Of a DNA stretch of 64,000 bases, positions 32,985 through 46,700 are shown piece by piece; position 1 is the stretch's first letter, and the number at the start of each line of letters is the position of its first letter. The notes beneath the pieces were generated by a model that was given only the letters and a program-made list of their open reading frames with translations, searched no databases and had not been told where the DNA came from. The DNA comes from Ariolimax columbianus (Eukaryota > Mollusca > Gastropoda > Stylommatophora > Arionidae). The DNA lies in contig JAVGWX010000001.1 of NCBI GenBank assembly GCA_036924085.1, forward strand, positions 4,878,200 to 4,942,199. The letters are read 5' to 3'. Position numbers and translations under genes: made by a program.

Positions 32985-33935
32985 CTCTCCTATTTCATGA
33001 TCTTCACTATCATTTCCCCTAGCTGCTCATTGGTATTACTGTAAGACATTCATTTTTTTATGTAGTTGACTACTTCCACATGTTGCAGCGCTAAAGCTTA
33101 TTTGTGTTTGTTTAAAGTCAAATAAATCCATTACTCTACGCGTAAATATCATGGGATGTACTGCATAACAAAGTAGTGGTAGCAATAAAAAAACACAAGG
33201 ACATATTAAACACTGGGCAAATATATTCCTAAATATCGTAACTGGACTCCTTGTTGCAGGGAGGCGCAAACGTTTTTCCAGTGTTTAAAATAGACGTGTC
33301 TACCTGATCCGCGTCGTTACCTTGTTTAGAAATTGTTTGCCATATAAGTTCCTTCTTGTTTCCCTACTGATCGCTGTCTTCTCATTTGTTTGAACCATGA
33401 CAGGATACTAAAAGACGATTTCACATCCTTAATCACTGGTCGTGCCTTTTGTTTTTCACAACGATAATGACGCCGCAGCAACGTCCACTGAAAGCACAGC
33501 AACAGTAATTTACCGCTGCTGAAACTTGGGCCAAAGTAAACAAACAAGTCTGACGTTTTTTTACAAGTAGGCCAAATGGAAATCGATAAAAACATGAGGC
33601 CAGTAACATTATTTAGCCTGTTGTCTATATATCGACAGTGTAAAGCAGAAAGAATTTGTAACGAGGATAAACTATAAACAACAGACATTTATTATCATAA
33701 TGCGCCCCTACAGCCCAGGATAAGCAATTACGGACTGATGTGGTCGCTCGTACAGTCAAAAGACCTTAAAGCTGTAGCCTAACGCTGAATGAATTTCGTT
33801 AAAGGTAATAACTAAGTTCATAAACGCTCGTGATAAATGCCTGGACGTAGTTGGCAGGGCTATCTATAAATGCTACGGGGACTTGATAACTTACTGAAAT
33901 ATATTTAAAAGGGATGGAGACTTGCTGATCTGTTG
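32985..33935. other. Intergenic, no recognised element
   Basis: AT-rich sequence. Short open frames on the - strand (33036-33688) lack recognisable motifs. Confidence 0.4.
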
Positions 33936-34300
33936 ATCTTTAAGGGGTGGATTCTTGATAATCTGTTGATCTATAAGGAGTGGATACTTGAGGATCTGTT
34001 GATCTATAAGGGGTGGATACTTGGGGATCTGTTGATCTATAAGGGGTGGATTCTTGATAATCTGTTGATCTATAAGGAGTGGATACTTGAGGATCTGTTG
34101 ATCTCTAAGGGGTGGATACTTGGGGATCTGTTGATCTATAAGGAGTGGATACTTGAGGATTTGTTGATCTATAAGGGGTGGATACTTGGGGATATGTTAA
34201 TCTATAAGGAGTGGATACTTGGGGATCTGTTGATCTATGAGGGGTCGATACTTGGGGATCTGTTGATCTATGAGGGATGGAGACTTGGTGACCTACTGAT
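33936..34300 (+). repeat. Minisatellite, 33-bp unit, about 11 copies
   Basis: Unit: GGGGTGGATACTTGGGGATCTGTTGATCTATAA. The period is a multiple of three and both strands are open; no supporting homology. Confidence 0.93.
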
Positions 34301-34709
34301 GTACCAGTGATGTGAGACATATCAATCTACTGATCTACAAGCGATTAGAGACTTTGTAATCTTTTCATCTACATGAGGTATAGGTTGAGCTGAGAGTCTG
34401 CTAATATACATTTCTTCTAATTCTGCAAGCTATAATGCTAACGAAGTTATTTCCTAGAATAATACTGTGGAAGCGGTCATATGAATCCATCATTGCTAAC
34501 TAGAGCCGTGCGGTGTGTTTTCTTGTTCTGGAGTGCTTTAATACTCACAGTATAACAGGCGACATTTTGTTGTCACGTGATTTAATGTGTTAACAAACTT
34601 TGTTGAAAGTATTTAGATTGTAACCAGCATACGAACATAATTATTCATGCGTATCTCACAACATTTGGACAAATCAAGATTTCCAGTTTGCGCAAGATAA
34701 CTTTCTGAA

Positions 34710-34787
34710 ATGGCCTGTGTCGAAAAGCGTGCGCCATCTTTTTCCTCATTTCATCAACGACCGGACGAGCTGAACAATACGTTTGTG
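34710..34787 (+). CDS. Possible first coding exon of fucosyltransferase gene B
   Basis: An ATG at 34710 with purine at -3 and G at +4 opens 26 codons ([14 protein letters not shown] start) that end at a good donor, TTTGTG|GTGAGT, in phase 0. The membrane-anchor exon at 37257 starts in phase 0, so the two would join as a short cytoplasmic tail. Support is limited to start context, donor and phase. Confidence 0.4.
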
Positions 34788-37700
34788 GTGAGTTCATAAA
34801 TGTTAGGACTTCTGTGTTTGTTTTGTTAAGTGGTATGATCGTACGTTTAAATACATTGTCTTGTTTTATCGGGTTTAGTTAATATAATTGGATTTAGCTT
34901 TCGAGAATGTTGAAATAAACAACTAAAGGGGGTTGTGCTTCGGAGTAGCACCTGGTCATATAATAAAAAGTGTCATTATAATCAACCACTGAAATCGCTC
35001 ATGTACAGACTTCCTGTAAAGAGGCCAGCTACAGTTAAACCCTATGCGTCACATTGAAGCGAAAAGGTGAGTGATTGCATGTGCTTGGAAACGGGCCTGC
35101 TCTAAAAAGGCCCGGATCATGTGGTGGCCTATCCTTCACATTGAAGCGAGAAGCTGAATGAATGATGAAAGATGATCAATTGAATTAATTAAAAGATAAA
35201 ACACCGCTTTACTAGAAATAAACAATTTTGTTCAATTTAAGTACATCATCATGTTGCATATCCTTTATAGAACGTCGCTCCCATCACAGTCTGTCTGACA
35301 GAAATCTTTCCCTTGCCAAAACTTCAGCCTCCGCCACAGTCATACCCAAGGATGTAGCATGTCCTTTATAGAACGTCGCTCCCATCACAGCATGTCTGAA
35401 AGAAACTCTTTCCCTTGCTCAAACTCCAGCGTCCACCGCAGTCACATCCAGGCATTTCTGGATATCTTGGTGCCATCGTCTTCTTGGTCTACCCCTTCCT
35501 CTTTTGCCTGGCACCATACCTTCCATCACCGTTCTCTCAAGACCGCCGTGTCTCTTGATGTGACCAAAATATTTACATTTTCTTGCCAAAATGGAATTGA
35601 TAAACCAGTTCTCTTCTATACTCAACTCTTGCCAAATGCCTATATTTGTCTTTTTCTCTGTCCAGGGTATTCTGAGGATATTTCTGTAACATTTTGACTC
35701 GAAGGATTCGATTCTTTGTCTAGAAGTTTTGGTAATCATCCATGATTCGCAGCCATAAGCTGCCACAGGAAAAACACAGGCTCTCAAGACTTTTACTTCT
35801 GTTGTTTTGTTGGTGCTTTGCCATAATTTTATCAGACCGTTCAGTCTCTGCATTGCCATGGCTAGTCTGCTTCTAATTTCTTTTGAGCAGTCGCCATCTG
35901 GAGCCCAGATATTCAAAATGCGTGACCTGATCTATTTCATCACCACCCACTGTAAATTTATGTGGTCATTGTGTTTTGACGATGGTCATTATCTTTGTTT
36001 TATTTATGTTTATAAACAGGTTTTGATCTTTACTGTGTCCATTTACAGCTGAAATTAGCTGCTCTAGCCCTTCTGCACTTCTTGTTTTAAGGACATGAAT
36101 GAAAATTATATTAATAATAATAAACAATTCTTTGAAAACTTGATAAGACAAACAACAAAAGGAAACTTTAAAATACTGATACAACGACTGCTGGGACTGA
36201 TGGGAAATGGTTGAGATAACAGCTACTTGACTATCTCAAACGAGCAACGCGCTGATTACACCTGGCAGTCTTTGCAATGAGTTTGCTAAGGAGCTGTCCT
36301 GATCGTCTCAAATTCTTGCAATTTTCCTAGATGTGAAAGCTAAGTAAGCAGAACAGTAATCAAACAAGCCAACGGATGGAATTATCCAAGATATGGGATC
36401 AACGGAGACTGTTGTCAAACAAGCCAACATATGCAATTCTCTAGAATATTCGGTCAATGGAGACTGTTGTCAAACAAGCCAACGGAGACTGTTGTCAAAC
36501 AAGCCAACATATGCAATTATCTAGAATATTCGGTCAATGGAGACTGTTGTCAAACAAGCCAACGGAGACTGTTGTCAAACAAGCCAACGGAGACTGTTGT
36601 CAAACAAGCCAACATATGCAATTCTCTAGAATATTCGGTCAATGGAGACTGTTGTCAAACAGGCCAACGGAGACTGTTGTCAAATAAGCCAGCGGAGACT
36701 GTTGTCAAATAAGCCAACAGATGCAATTCTTCGATTCACATGAAGCTGGCCGGGCATGAGCGGAGTTAACATAAAGAAAAGACCAACGCAAGAGGACATG
36801 CCATCGTAGATCAGAGGCTGCTTGTATTGTCACAAGACGAAACGGGAAATGAAAAGTTTCAGAATATAGTGGGCAAAATGATATGCATCACCCCCCTCCC
36901 CCCCCCCATTTCCCCCCGCCTTCTGTATGTCTCTGCGTGTATCTTATACCTCGCCTGTTTATCTTATATTTCGCCTGTTTATCGTATACTTCGCCTGTTT
37001 ATCTTATCCCTCGCCTGTTTATCTTATACCTCGCCTGTTTATCTTCTATTTCCCCTGTTTATCTTATACCTCGCCTGTTTATCTTATACATCGCCTGTTT
37101 ATCTTCTATTTCCCCTGTTTATCTTATCCCTCACCTGTGTATCTTATCCCTCGCCTGTTTATCTTATACCTCACCTGTGCATCTTTGTACACCACCCCTT
37201 TCCCACCTCCACCTTCGAAGACAACAGTAACAACAATTTCATGTTTCTGTTGCCAGCGTTTAAAAAAGTGGTTCTACAAGAAACTGAAGAAATCTTGCCG
37301 ACCATCGTCAACTAGTTTCCTCGCCTTTGTCGTATGTTTGCTAATGATAGGGCTGACGATGATGTCGATGCCCCACGCCTTAATGCGACTCCTCGCTTCC
37401 AGGTCTGTGGAGAGCAGTTCTGTGTGGCTGTTCCGCTCCCAAGATGGCTTGTTTGCAGTTGCAGCCCATACAGGTTGTACAATCATATTCATTATGTCTA
37501 ATCACAACGTCTATCACCATTAACATGGTTATCTCTGTCTTCTCTTCTTCTATTTCGCCAACACTTTTCACCAGGAACGTGTTTAAATAAACATTTTATT
37601 AGGGCAATCATTTTATATTGTAATGTACTTGACGGACGATTCTGATGTGTAATGGCTTATATTATTTATGGTTTATTTCTGGACATTCTTAGTTTCTGAT

Positions 37701-40700
37701 TACATTATTCCATTAACAGTTTTGTTTTGTCTGTAGACAAGAAACGGTCTCGGCATTGTCATTCTTTCTCACTCTATTTACAAAACATTTCTTTCACGGA
37801 TGGTTGATTTCTTGTCCTAGTGCCATCATTATTTATGCTGTCAACTGTCCAAGCCACTTTCTTTCAGTTCTTTCCTGTCCTGCTCATTAGAAATGTAAAC
37901 ACGCCATCCACATCAATCAAGATCTTTTAATTCCCCGTGGTGGCACAGGTTTTCAACAGATGCTCGTCAAGTCACACGCCATCATTTGCAGGTCCCACAC
38001 AGCTTTCATGTCGGCTTTATCTTCATCTCGGCTTCCCTTCTCTGGGAGTGTTTAGGTCTGCTCCAACTTCTCTTGCCAGCACGATTTTATAACAGTGACT
38101 ATCATGTAATGCTATCCGCTGTTTTCGTAATGTGAGTCCCGTCATTTTCCAGAGACTTCCTGAAACGTCAAGTCCCACTGGCCTCTATCCGGTTCTGTCC
38201 AACAGTTTTCTGTTAGTGACTTCGTCACAACGTTATATTCCATCTACGTTCTATTCATATCTATTTCCATTTCGGCCCTAGCGAAGCTGACGGCAACCAC
38301 TGTAAAAGGCTTCCTGCGCCATAGCGCGTTGGGAACGCTCGTGACCTCTGTACAAGTTTGTCTTACGTAATACAGTTGCTGGCAATACCCATCCATCTTT
38401 AGTTCCATTTTATGACATGCTCTAGCAGATATGTTTCGTGAATAAATGTTTTTTGTGTGATTAAAATGTGATGTTTTTTATTGTATGTTATAGAGAACCG
38501 ACATCACTGCTCTCTGGGTAGATACATAGATCAGTCTCTCCCACAAAATAGTCATTGTATGGATTTAAATGGTTCTGGAGCTTTCTTGTTGTACCGGCAC
38601 TCCATCGTGCCCTGTTCTCGCAGGCGTTTATTTCTGCGCATTCTGGCATGGATGTAAAGCATGTAGAGTATTTCGATCGCAAATCCGTCGATCGCTGTGT
38701 AATAATGGAATGAACTATTCTACTTGTTTCCAGTCTCCCTCTACCCCGCCCCGCCCCTACCCCCACAAACTGTAGTTCATCAACAGTGGGTAAGAAGAAT
38801 GCTGAAAATGTGTGCGATAATTACAACGTCTGATTTACATACAAATAATATCATTATTTATCAACCTTTCAGAAATTTTGGGAGCCTTCTATCCGACTGT
38901 GGATAATTTTGACGCCTCCAAGTCTCCATTTATATTACCTCCCGGCAGTGATAAATCTGAGAAAATGTAAGTTTTTGGATACATTTGTCAACTTGGACGT
39001 CACTTTGTTTATCTAGAACAGACTTCATCAAGAGCTCGGGTCGGATAGCTAATTACAATTTGTCTGCAACCTATAAAGTTTATCATTTAAAAATTTAAAG
39101 ATATTAAATTAATTTGATACAAAAGGTGTAGTTTTTGGTTAATTTTTCTATTTGATATGTTAAATCATTAGTACAAAAAATACACCAGTAGATACAGTAA
39201 AGCAATATTTCATGAGAGCTGCGTGCAGCTATTTATTATTGAATGTTCATTTTTATGAATATAAATAAGTTCGTTCAAAGAATAAAATTAAGCCAAGCTT
39301 AAAACAGATAAGATGCACTCAATGAGAATTTTGAATTTCATGTCTCTCCAAAGATGGTCAATGTTTGGTGAAATAACTGAAGCTGCAGCACGCAAAGAGT
39401 TTCCAGATATGAATCCGTTATTATCATTCGCTTTTTAGATTTACCGAAATTCATTCTAGAATAAAATTACTCGCAGGTGTAAGTGCTCCCAAATGGCATT
39501 ATTCTCTTCTGAACAAAAATTTTAGATTCTTTCACTTGTTCTCTTTAGAAATTTATATTAGCTATAACAGTCATTTAGTCATCCATCCTCAATCTGTGTT
39601 TCACAGTATAGTTCGCTTGCAGTTCATTTACATCCAATGGAAAAGAAAGTGAAGCCTGTTCAAACACCAACATCAAATAGAGAAGAGAAGATTTGTAAAT
39701 GGGATTCTTGTGTTAACAAATAAACGAAGCTTGAATTCTTTATTCAGCGACTTGAAGTCCTCCTCAAATCAATCACAATTATTATTGCAGTTTGTAGGTT
39801 GGGAAAAGTATAAGTATTGAACATATTTTACTTGACTTTCTAATAGTCGAAGTCTATTCTGAAACGACTTATGATGCCATACAGCTCTCAAACCAAGTGT
39901 CTTTGAATTTGTAACTTAACATTGAGTTATTGAAAATGATCTGTAACGTTTATAAGAAATGCTAGATCACACAACCAGCTTATGTTGCAGGCTCATGCAG
40001 ATATTTTCTTCCATATCCATGAAAACGGATATCTACAATTTGAAATTATTAAAACACTTCATCCTCTTATGCCTACTTGGCCAACGCACTTCACGTTTAA
40101 TGGCGAGGTCATCATACTTGGATATAAATTTGTTCAGGAATTCTTGAAGCTAGCTGGCTTTAGGAAATAAATACACGAAACTACCGTGGTTATGGTATGA
40201 ATGAATTTGATTAAATTTACACACACGTTTTGATGGTGTAAAATGAAATTGAAGCGTCCACAATCTTCTGTGTTGATGTTCATATCAGTTAACTCTGATC
40301 TGACTTTAACAACATCTAAATTTGGCCTAATAATTTGCTGGAGCTTCATCGGTTCATATCCAGTTTAATATCGCCTGAAGGTTGAAATTATTATAAACAT
40401 TTTAACGTACTAGAAAAAAGTAATATCTTCGTGTAGTACATATCGATGGTTTGAAAGGCAAGCAAATATTCCGTACAATTTAACTTAGCAACGACTTCAC
40501 GGTCAAATATAGTCACCTAAGTCTTATCGTAGTGGGTCTATGTCTCTAGAGCAATTAAAAACATTGTGACGCAAGTACTTTATGGCGTATTTTTATGTCA
40601 TTGACCGTTCCATAAGCCTCGTCACCTGTCAAGGAGAAAGACTTATTTGTGTAATGGCCTTGATTTTATCAGGACACATTACTTGAATGACATAGCTGAG

Positions 40701-43700
40701 ACATTTTTTGACAAAGAATTGTTCGGAATATGGCTTCGAGTGTTTTGCAATTTTTGTTTTACTGGCAATTAAGCTTGTCAAGAACAATGTTGTCAGTTTA
40801 TATTCCGTCTTTTAATTCACGAACAAGGTCCATAGCAATTTTTTTTACTAAACTTCATGTCAGATCCAAGTGATTTTTTAGCAGTTTAAAAATATCCATG
40901 ACGCTAAAAAACTGATATTATTTAGTCCATAGATGTTATAACATTTGCACATCGGCGAATTCTTTTGATTTTTCAGACCATTGCAAAGAAATAGCATTAA
41001 ATTTAAGATTTTACAGTACGCAGCTAAATTTCTCAGCATTTTGTTCATAGGTGTATCTCCTTAATGTCTTGATTGATCAATTGATTTTTTTTTTAGTTGC
41101 CTTTTATGTACAATCGTAAAAATGGCACCAATATGCAACAGTTAGTACAGCCCTTCGGTCACCCTTAGACCCCCAAGGTTGTATCAACTGTGAAGCTAAT
41201 TTTATATTGTGTAACGCATTTGAATATTGCATTGTATTTGTTGCCGTTGTATGTACTCCTAATTGTTTTGATAAACATACTCAGTCATCCAAGTCTGCTA
41301 ATCAATATGTCCACAAAAGATGATATTAATCATCGGAATCTGTCGTTTCAAAGAGGTTGATAATTGTTACTGGCTAGACAAATTGTAATCCATCTCGTTG
41401 CCAGTACTGTTTTTCTTCAAGAAGCACGGAAAAATCAGGAATTTATATTTACTGAGAGCATTTGAAGGTCAGAACATCTATTTTTAAAACAGCATTTTTG
41501 TGTACTTTAAACATGTTAAAATTATGTGCAATTAACTGATATTGCTTTTAATATGGACTAATTAATAATTTTTCAAAATACATCATATTTCTTCAAGGAA
41601 ACAAATATTTCCATAACGTCGTCGATATTCTAAGACTGCGTGCGAAAAATCATTTGGATCAGATATGCAGTTTAGTAGAAAATTCCTTCAGACCTTGTTT
41701 ATGAATTAAAAGACGGTCTATAGTTATTCCGTATGTAGAATAATATATCCTGAGCAGATGTACTCAATTTTCATACGATGTGTCTTATCTTTTCTTAATT
41801 GACATTTAAAATAGCTGTAATGGACGTTCCTGTTATTATAATGACTTTGTGGGTTGTATTCTTGATTTTATGGGTTGTATTCTTGACTTTGTGGGTTGTA
41901 TCCATGACTTTGTGGGTTGTATCCATGACTTTGTGGGTTGTATCCATGACTTTGTGGGTTGTATTCTTGACTTTGTGGATTGTATCCATGATTTTGTGGG
42001 TTGTATTCTTGACTTTGTGGGTTGTATTCTTGACTTTGTGGGTTGTATTCTTGACTTTGTGGGTTGTATTCTTGACTTTGTGGGTTGTATTCTTGACTTT
42101 CTGGGTTATATTCTTGACTTTGTCCGTTGTATTCTTGACTTTGTCCGTTGTATTCTTTCATAACGTTTCAAAATAACTAAAACAAACATGTTTTTGCTTT
42201 TATTTGGTACGGCTGGTGAACATCCTGTAAACATTGGTGGGGCGGCTGGTGAACATCCTGTAAACATTGGTGGTGCGGCTGGTGAACATCCTGTAAACAT
42301 TGGTGGGGCGGCTGGTGAACATCCTGTAAACATTGGTGGGGCGGCTGGTGAACATCCTGTAAACATTGGTGGGGCGGCTGGTGAACATCCTGTAAACATT
42401 GGTGAGCGGCTGGTGAACATCCTGTAAACATTGGTGGGGCGGCTGGTGGACATCCTGTAAACATATGTGGGGCGGTTGGTGGACATCCTATAAACATTGG
42501 TGCGGCTGGTGGACACCCTGTGTTCATTGGTGCGGCTGGTGAACATCCTGTAAACATTGGTGGGGCGGCTGGTGGACATCCTGTAAACATTGGTGGGGCG
42601 GCTGGTGGACATCCTGTAAAAATTGGTGCGGCTGGTGGACACCCTGTGTTCATTGGTGCGGCTGGTGAACATCCTATAAACATTGGTGGGGCAGCTGGTG
42701 GACATCCTGTAAACATTGGTGGGGCTGGTGGACATCCTGTTAACATTGGTGGGGCTGGTGACACCCTGTAAACATTGGTGGTGCCGCTGGTGGACACCCT
42801 GTGAATTTTGCTACGGCTGATGGACATCCTGAAAAATAAATGAGATAGATATATGATCACATCGAGTGAGAAGACCCGTCTCGGTATGGACTGAGTTGAT
42901 CTAGAAGGCAGTCTCACTGTTCTCCAAAGGATCATTGCAATTGGTGTTTGTTGGAAGAGCTTTGACCATATTACGATCAAAGTGTCACGATTAAGGATTT
43001 AGAGAATCCTAGGGACTGCGATCCCGAAGGTACGTGAGTTCGGAAAGAGAGAACGAGCCCTAAGAGAACGAAATTGTTCGACACAGGTGTAACACGGGCA
43101 CCAGAAAGGCCATGTCTCAAACACTTAAGAACTTCCCACAATTCTAAGGGGCACGTAACTCATTTGTTAAATTCTGTTTGTACGCTTGACCGCCTAAAGC
43201 AGCAACCCTGACAGGAACGGCAGATCATCACCACCGTAAACGATCCGGTGGACGACAGGAGACGATTGAATTAGACCACGTTTATGATTTATGTTATTTC
43301 ATATATGAGACTTAGTCCTTGGGTACGATAGTTCAGAGGCGACATCAAAACTCATGCTGAATCCACTGTGTTAGATCAGATAGGAGACTTACAAACCTGG
43401 GTATCAAAGTTCGGAGGCAACATCAAAGCTCATGCTTGAATCCTCTGTGTTAGTTTAGTATAGATATTATTTAGTTTAGTAGTTCTTTGCTTTTGTTGAT
43501 ATTGTGTACTAATTATTATTATTATTGTTTTGTCTCAATAATTCACGACAGTTTTAGTGTATTCTGGGGTTGAAGTTAACGTCTTACAGGTCTGTGATGT
43601 GAGTCAGTAAAGTCTTAAGTAAAATCAACCCTACTGCACTTACAAATATGGGTACGAGTGACCAGGATACATTTGATAAAATAACTACTCAGCAAAACCC

Positions 43701-46700
43701 TATGCTGCTACAGCCTAGCACATCAGATATCTTAACATGAATTTCATCTTGGATAAACTTGTCAAAGTATGGAATCGAGGCCATATTCAGGACAACTAAG
43801 GTATTTAATCCAACCCGCGAAATCCCTTTTTTTTCAATTGTCCTGTCGAAACAAAATACTACATGGATTTAGCCAAGATTTCGCAAATGTCAGTGCAGCG
43901 TACCGAACGAGATAACCATAATTGGTTCTTACTTGAATCCTGGTCTTTAATCAGGCATGTTGCCTGATGCCAGGTAGCCAAAAGCTGCTGGAATCTCTGC
44001 TTGTCCTTCGCTTTGGAGTTACCATGATGGTCCGAGAGAGTGGTGCAGGTCATCTCTCCATCTCGTCGGAGGCGCCCGCCTGGGCAGTTGTTGATGTATG
44101 GCCACTACACAGACACCCTCCTCGTCCGTCTATCGTAAGTCATGCGGACCACGCGGCCTAAAGTAATCTGCACTATCCCACTGACGCAGAGTAGATAACA
44201 TTCCGAAAATCTGTTTGGTCGCGATATTGGTATTTCGAATATGGTCTCTTATGGGGATATTTAGGGCTCTTCGCTCCATTGCTCTTTCGGTAATTCGAAG
44301 CTTTTCTGAGTTTGATTTGCGGATACTCCAAACCTCACACCCATATACCATTGCTATGATAACCATGCCGTTGAAGGTGTGACCCCTGACCTTGACGTCC
44401 GTCATCTACTGGAGCATCGATTTAGTCAGAACCAAACCGGAGCTCTCCTGTGTAAGATCGCCTTATCAATGTTGTGGCTGTTGTTGATTTCCTGGCCTAG
44501 GTAGACATACGCATTGTCATTTCCGATGAGCTCATTTTCTAATCGCATTTCTACCGGTCGGGCAGAAAGTGTGCAGTGGAAATTGAGTCATCTTTCTATT
44601 TATGATCAGGTCAACCTCCACGCAACAACCAGTTGATGGACACATCGCGGGAAGTTCGTATGCTCCTATGTATTGTGTTTGTAGACTACGAAAAGGTCTT
44701 TGGTGGCGTGGAAATAATTGCAGTGGAACTAAGGTATCAACGAAAATTATCCCCAGCTTATAGAGAAGACAGGTCTGCTCAACTGCGATCACACTTTTCC
44801 ACAAGCCACTTCCGCTACCTGTACACCAAGGATTACGACAAGGAGTTACCATCTCCCCAAAACTGTTCACAGCCGCTCTCGAAGAAGTTGTTAGGTCTAT
44901 AAACTAGTAGGATCGAGGTATACCCCATAGATGGCGAGATGCTCTTACATCTACGTTTTGCAGACGACATTATGATCTTCAGTCACAGCATTGCAGAAGC
45001 TGAACAAAGCCTACACGAGCTGAATAAATCAGGTGATTTGTACAGCATAAAAATATAATTGACAAAAATGAAGTGCATAATTGTATACATTAATCACACT
45101 AAGACGGTTATGTATGTGTTTTCGTCTCTCCTGCCAAAATGGGTCACCGACTTTGAAAGGTTTGATACTCATGATCTAGTGTCACTACGTGGTCTGAACA
45201 TTACAGTTATATGAGTGCCTTCAACGTATGTCCACTATTTGTATTTGTAAACCGTATTTAAGTGACATTTGTGTTAATACTTTATGCATACGTGCCAGGT
45301 ACTTACGAAAGAAGCCAGAAAGAAGCAGCAGAGTCTACACAATTGGCTACTACGATCCTGTAAACGAGTTGGAGTTTCTAGGCAAAACAAATTTTCGTGA
45401 GGTTAGTCAGGGTTGACTGTGGATATAGTCTAGTCAAGCTAATACTTTGTTTGACTAAGGTCGTCTGAAGTAGTCAGTGTTGGCTGTGGATATAGTCTAG
45501 TCAAGTTAATACTTTGTTTGACTAAGGTCGTCTGAAGTAGACAGGGTTGACTGTGGATATAGTCTAGTCAAGCTAATACTTTGTTTGACTAAGGTCGTCT
45601 GAAGATTCGTTTCATATTCTCGCGACAACGTTCTCGGCGTCATTGACTATAGTCATCTAAGGCACTCTTTGATTGGTTGGGAACAACTAATTCTTTTGTT
45701 GATCGGTTGTGGTCGACTAAGGCGACTTTTAAGAAATTGATTGTAGTTAACTTTGGTTTACTTTGATTGGCTGTGGTCGACTTTTAAGAAATTGATTGTA
45801 GTTAACTTTGGTTTACTTTGATTGGCTGTGGTCGACTTTTAAGTAATTGATTGTAGTTAACTTTGGTTTACTTTGATTGGCTGTGGTCAACTAAGACTTT
45901 ATTTAATTTGCTGTGATCAAATAAGATTTTTTAAAGCCGCAAGTTTTATTCAGTTCCATTATGTTCCATAGTGAATCTACCCATGTGAATGACTGTACAT
46001 TTATCTACATTGAACTACATTTGCCAGCCCTCTGGCTATTCTTGAATCTGATCTAAATGTGACCTCAATATATCCACCTGTGCTTTAGATGAGAAACATC
46101 TGCATAGTTGTGTGTCATCCGTGAATTTGGCAATCATGGATGAGATATCATTGTCCAAATAATGTATATATATATATATCAAGAACAAAATATCCTTTGG
46201 CACTTCACCTCCTTCTAACATTAAATGGTGAGTAATTGCCAGCTTGGACTTGAAGAAAATATTGTTAGTGCCGTTATAACGCCGCGTATTTCTAACACAA
46301 ACATGTGTTGAGACAGCCATAATGTTACAAGTTGAACATGAAGCGAAAATTGAAAACAAAAAAATCATTTAATGTAAACGCACTGTTAATTAAAAACTTC
46401 ATTTTATGACATTGTTATGTTGGCAACAAGTTCAAAAACTACCTCTGTTGTTGCTTTATTTTGTCTTTTATACGTCTCTCATGAATAATGTATTGCATTC
46501 AGATGATTTGGATGACTGCTTCTGTCCTGAATAATGCAAGGCATTCATATCATTTGAACGGCTGCTTCTCTCCTGAATAATGCAAGGCATTCAACAGATT
46601 TGGATGGCTGGTTCTCTCCTGAATAATGCAAGGCATTCAACAGATTTGGATGGCTGGTTCTCTCCTGAAAAATGCAAGGCATTCAACAGATTTGGATGGC

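Noticed and set aside
39959..40170. Overlapping 62-codon open frames in the AT-rich block
   Set aside because: Short, without motifs, and not conserved in any other part of the window.
42106..42980. Proline/alanine-rich open frames of 209 and 267 codons on the - strand
   Set aside because: Generated by the 33-bp G-rich array; the frames have no recognisable domain.
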